Shown piece by piece: positions 5,208-8,013 of a stretch of DNA of 8,013 nucleotides (position 1 is its first letter; the number at the start of each line of letters is the position of its first letter). The DNA is from Desulfovibrio sp. (GTDB lineage: Bacteria > Desulfobacterota > Desulfovibrionia > Desulfovibrionales > Desulfovibrionaceae). The notes under the pieces are model-generated. The model did not search any database. It was not told the origin of the DNA and was given only the letters and a program-made list of their open reading frames with translations. The stretch lies in NCBI GenBank assembly GCA_014804865.1, contig JAAUYY010000008.1, forward strand, positions 5,245 to 13,257, given 5' to 3'. The position numbers and the translations under genes are program-made.

Positions 5208-6995
5208 ATGGTCGTTCAGGCCAATATCGATTCTTTTTTCGAAATTTCCGGCGCTAGTCTTCCGTCGGGCGTATGCCGCGGAGAGACTTGGGATCTATTG
5301 CGCGCCAACCGCAGACTATGCTCTCTTCTCGGCGCTCCGGCTACCGACGCGCCGAGAAAGCTTTTTCGCGACTGGATGGACGCCGGCCAGATTACTTTAA
5401 TGGCGGGAGCAAAACCCCTTACCTCCTTTGAATCGGCTCTGTTTACCGGACGCGACGGCTCCGAATATATAATTAATTGGCATGATAGCAAAAAAAACGA
5501 CGAATATTTGAGATTATTCGCGATCCAGCCTTTACCTCTCTTTCAGAATCGCAAAGTTCGCGACGGGGAATTAAAAGAGTTTGACAATATCCTGGATTTC
5601 ATACACGACGGCATCTGGATAATCGATGGCGAGGGAATCACTCTGCGCATAAACCGCGCTATGGAGCGAATCGCGGGAATTCGCGCGGACGAGGTTGTCG
5701 GACGACACGTTAGCGAGCCACTGCGCGAGGGACGGTTCAAGACATGCGTCACACTGCGAGCTTTGCAGACTCGACATACCGTCACGCTTTTTGACGATTA
5801 TTCCAACGGAAAACGCTGCCTGAATACCAGCACGCCGATATTTGACGAAAACGGCGAAGTCTGGCGCGTTATCGCGGCTATTCGGGATATTACCGAGCTG
5901 GAAACATTGCAAAACAGACTGTCCGATCTGGAATTTGAAGCGCTCGCCTATAAATTGCGAGCGCAAAATCTGGAAGACGCTTCGCGCAACGCGTTCATAG
6001 GTCAGAGCGCCACGCTTCAGCGCGTAGTTCAAGATATAAGCAAGGCCGCCCAAAGCGAGGCGGTTACCCTGATCCTCGGCGAAACAGGCACTGGGAAATC
6101 CCTCGCCGCGAAGACGATTCACGAGCTTGGCCCGCGTTCCCAAAAACCTTTTGTGACAGTAAACTGCGGCGCGATTCCGGCTTCGCTTATGGAATCGGAG
6201 CTTTTCGGCTACGAGAAGGGGGCCTTCACCGGCGCGTCCCGGAATGGCAAGCCAGGAATGCTCGAACTTGCCTCCGGCGGCACATTGCTCCTCGACGAAG
6301 TCGGAGAACTCTCGTTGCCCATGCAGGCGAAATTATTGCACGTACTCGACGGCAATCCTGTATTTAGGGTCGGCGGAACGCGCCCGATCGTCGCGAACGC
6401 CAGAATTATAGCGGCGACGAACCGATCCTTGCGCGACATGGTGGAAAAGGGGACGTTCCGCGAGGATCTTTATTACAGATTGCGGGTCATCTGCATAAAT
6501 ATTCCGCCTTTGCGCGAGCGAAAGGACGATATTTTGCTCCTCGCCTCGCATTTTCTCAATCAGATAGGCAAGCGGACGGGTACAGAGAAAAAGCTGGATC
6601 GAAGAGTCGAGCGCCTTTTCCTTAAATACGCATGGCCAGGCAACGCTCGGGAATTGCAAAGCGTCATTCAATCTCTTGTTACCTTATGCGAGAACGATAA
6701 AATAATCCCCGGCGATCTTCCTTCGTATATGCGCGAAAGGACGGAGACTCCGCCCGTATCCAGAGACACGGGCTTATCCGAGGCCATCGAAAGTCTCGAA
6801 AAGGAGATGATCGCTCGCGCGTTGGCCGAAACGGGGAGCACTTACAAGGCCGCCCGCAAATTGCGCATTAGCCAGTCTTCCGTAGTGCGGAAGGCGAAAA
6901 AATACGGCATCGCCTGTCTTCGTCCGCCGGCGACCGATTTGACGCCCTCGAACGAGGATGCCTCGAAACTTAACGACCTGGACGGGATGGAATGA
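5208..6995 (+). CDS. PAS-domain sigma-54-dependent transcriptional activator
   Basis: This 595-residue protein is a bacterial enhancer-binding protein that uses ATP hydrolysis to open sigma-54 RNA polymerase promoters. Residues 1-110 look like a degenerate PAS-type sensor, and 122-232 are a clearer PAS domain ending in VWRVIAAIRDITELE, followed by a coiled-coil linker (about 231-258). The AAA+ domain (about 262-490) has Walker A GETGTGKS (291-298), an intact GAFTGA sigma-54 contact loop (338-343), Walker B GGTLLLDE (357-364), sensor I ATN (403-405), candidate arginine fingers Arg418 and Arg424 in FREDLYYRL, and sensor II WPGNARELQ (476-484). A Fis/TyrR-type helix-turn-helix (about 540-568, AARKLRISQSSVVRKAKK) binds DNA. 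No receiver domain is present, so control is by a ligand or redox signal on the PAS region rather than phosphorylation (inference). GAGGA five bases upstream supports the ATG. One base separates its stop from the next gene, so it is probably co-transcribed and translationally coupled with the MarC genes. Confidence 0.95.
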   Translation: MVVQANIDSFFEISGASLPSGVCRGETWDLLRANRRLCSLLGAPATDAPRKLFRDWMDAGQITLMAGAKPLTSFESALFTGRDGSEYIINWHDSKKNDEYLRLFAIQPLPLFQNRKVRDGELKEFDNILDFIHDGIWIIDGEGITLRINRAMERIAGIRADEVVGRHVSEPLREGRFKTCVTLRALQTRHTVTLFDDYSNGKRCLNTSTPIFDENGEVWRVIAAIRDITELETLQNRLSDLEFEALAYKLRAQNLEDASRNAFIGQSATLQRVVQDISKAAQSEAVTLILGETGTGKSLAAKTIHELGPRSQKPFVTVNCGAIPASLMESELFGYEKGAFTGASRNGKPGMLELASGGTLLLDEVGELSLPMQAKLLHVLDGNPVFRVGGTRPIVANARIIAATNRSLRDMVEKGTFREDLYYRLRVICINIPPLRERKDDILLLASHFLNQIGKRTGTEKKLDRRVERLFLKYAWPGNARELQSVIQSLVTLCENDKIIPGDLPSYMRERTETPPVSRDTGLSEAIESLEKEMIARALAETGSTYKAARKLRISQSSVVRKAKKYGIACLRPPATDLTPSNEDASKLNDLDGME

Positions 6996-6996
6996 A

Positions 6997-7626
6997 ATGA
7001 CGCTTGAGTCCATCGATTTTTATCTTGTTCTCGGTCTCGCCATAAAACTTTACGCCCTGCTCACGCCGCCGGCGGTCTTGTCGGCTTTTATCCATTATTC
7101 GCGCGGGGCTTCCGCTCGGGAAAAGTTCGCTGTCTCAATCAAGACATCCCTGGCTATTTTTATTCTTGGCGAGATGTTGCTTTTATTCGGATCGACTATT
7201 TTTGGCATATTTGGCTTTACCTTGGACGCGTTTCGCATTGGCGTGGGATTGTTGCTCTTCTTGAGCGCCATTCGCCTGATGAACGAAGACGACGAATTGC
7301 GGCCCGCGCGCCCGGATTCCGACATAAGCGTCGTTCCCCTGGCCATACCGCTTGGCATGGGGCCGTCCGCGATAGGAACGGTAATTGTGCTCGGCGCTTC
7401 CGCCTCGGGAAATGTCGATCTATGGATTGATTCCCTTTGCATTTTCATCGCTTCGGTCGGTATGGCCCTCCTGCTTTCGCTCGCCGATCCAGTGGAGAGG
7501 CTAATTGGGAAAACGGGCATCGCGGTCATGTCCAAGCTCACGGCGCTCCTGATTTCAGCCATAGCCGCGCAGGTAATTTTTACGGGCATAAAGGCTTTTT
7601 TAAACTCCCGCGGGACTGGCTTATAG
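6997..7626 (+). CDS. MarC-family (UPF0056) integral membrane protein, first of a tandem pair
   Basis: This 209-residue inner-membrane protein has six hydrophobic segments at about residues 9-31, 46-68, 73-94, 112-134, 144-164 and 178-200. MarC-family landmarks are present in order: FGFTLDAFRIGVGLLLF (72-88), VPLAIPLGMGPSAIGTVI (113-130) and LIGKTGIAVMSKLTALLI (169-186), matching the FG-RI-GG, VPLAMP-GP and VGKGGI-SRL regions of E. coli MarC/YchE. A charged, acidic loop (95-110) separates the third and fourth segments. The family has no proven substrate; the early link of marC to multiple antibiotic resistance in E. coli was not upheld. An in-frame ATG at 6958 lies inside the regulator gene; the ATG at 6997 is preferred because it gives family length and follows the regulator stop (6993-6995) by one base, which suggests translational coupling. 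A weak GGGATGG stretch (6984-6990) may serve as ribosome-binding site. Confidence 0.9.
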   Translation: MTLESIDFYLVLGLAIKLYALLTPPAVLSAFIHYSRGASAREKFAVSIKTSLAIFILGEMLLLFGSTIFGIFGFTLDAFRIGVGLLLFLSAIRLMNEDDELRPARPDSDISVVPLAIPLGMGPSAIGTVIVLGASASGNVDLWIDSLCIFIASVGMALLLSLADPVERLIGKTGIAVMSKLTALLISAIAAQVIFTGIKAFLNSRGTGL

Positions 7627-7636
7627 GAAGGATGGT

Positions 7637-8013
7637 ATGGACTTTTTCGGAAACATGCTTGGCGACAGCGTAAAATTATACGCCCTGATGACGCCCCCGG
7701 CGGTGCTTTCCGCCTTTCTCGGCCATACAAAGAAAATGTCGTCTCGCGAAAAGAACGCGATCGCCTTCAAAACATCGACCGCGATATTTATTATCGGTTG
7801 CGTCCTCTATGTCTGGGGATCGAGTATTTTCGAATTATTCGGCTTTACCCTTGAGGCGTTCCGCATTGGCTCCGGGGTTTTGCTTATGCTGACGGCGATT
7901 TCCCTCATGAACGATAACGACGACGAAACGCATATGGAGCATGAAGGCGATATAAGCGTCGTCCCGCTCGCTATCCCCCTGGGTATGGGGCCGGCCTCGA
8001 TCGGCGCGGTCAT
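7637..8013 (+). CDS. MarC-family (UPF0056) membrane protein, second of the tandem pair (partial, C-terminus off the right edge)
   Basis: The 125 visible codons encode a paralogue of the preceding gene. Shared stretches include KLYALMTPPAVLSAF (residues 13-27), FGFTLEAFRIGSGVLL (68-83) and DISVVPLAIPLGMGP (105-119); by eye well over half the residues are identical. Four of the expected six membrane segments are within the window. The acidic loop before the fourth segment is present but its sequence (NDNDDETHMEHEGD) differs from the first copy, with two added histidines. AGGAAGG (7625-7631) overlaps the stop codon of the upstream gene and lies five bases before the ATG, so the two are almost certainly co-translated. 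The two proteins may form a hetero-oligomer or have different substrates (inference). Confidence 0.9.
   Translation, partial: MDFFGNMLGDSVKLYALMTPPAVLSAFLGHTKKMSSREKNAIAFKTSTAIFIIGCVLYVWGSSIFELFGFTLEAFRIGSGVLLMLTAISLMNDNDDETHMEHEGDISVVPLAIPLGMGPASIGAV

Noticed and set aside
7095..7730. Minus-strand 211-codon frame opposite the first MarC gene
   Set aside because: Antisense shadow; the plus strand gives a clear MarC family protein with ribosome-binding site and correct length.

Overview
The window looks like a piece of an anaerobic, fumarate-metabolising bacterial chromosome, most likely Desulfobacterota and closest in feel to Desulfovibrionales. The grounds are a Wolinella/Desulfovibrio-style fumarate reductase (di-haem cytochrome b gene before the flavoprotein gene), a two-subunit oxygen-sensitive class I fumarase in the same operon, and a PAS-type sigma-54 activator. 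This placement is an inference from family resemblance and gene order; no taxonomic marker is present. No mobile element, CRISPR array, rRNA or tRNA was seen.

Left half (1-4026), minus strand: one probable operon read right to left, fumarase alpha (4026-3181), fumarase beta (2982-2419), fumarate reductase cytochrome b (2327-1704) and fumarate reductase flavoprotein (1592 to beyond the left edge). The iron-sulfur subunit frdB would be expected just beyond position 1. Together these convert malate to fumarate and reduce fumarate to succinate with electrons from the menaquinol pool: the reductive branch of the TCA cycle and anaerobic fumarate respiration. The catalytic residues that can be checked are intact. 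Every gap between these genes holds one or two GC-rich stem-loops.

Middle (4027-4374): an AT-rich divergent intergenic region with an exact 16-base direct repeat, one copy upstream of each divergent gene. The rightward gene (4375-4947) encodes a protein resembling the LpdD-type prenylated-flavin chaperone domain with an unusual helical C-terminal extension. A GC stem-loop with a T-run (about 5028-5056) may end this transcript.

Right half (5208-8013), plus strand: a PAS-domain sigma-54-dependent activator (595 aa) with an intact GAFTGA loop, separated by one base from a MarC-family six-helix membrane protein gene, which is followed by a second, clearly paralogous marC-like gene cut by the right edge. 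Close spacing suggests a three-gene operon. What the MarC pair transports or does is not known, so the signal sensed by the regulator cannot be named from sequence.
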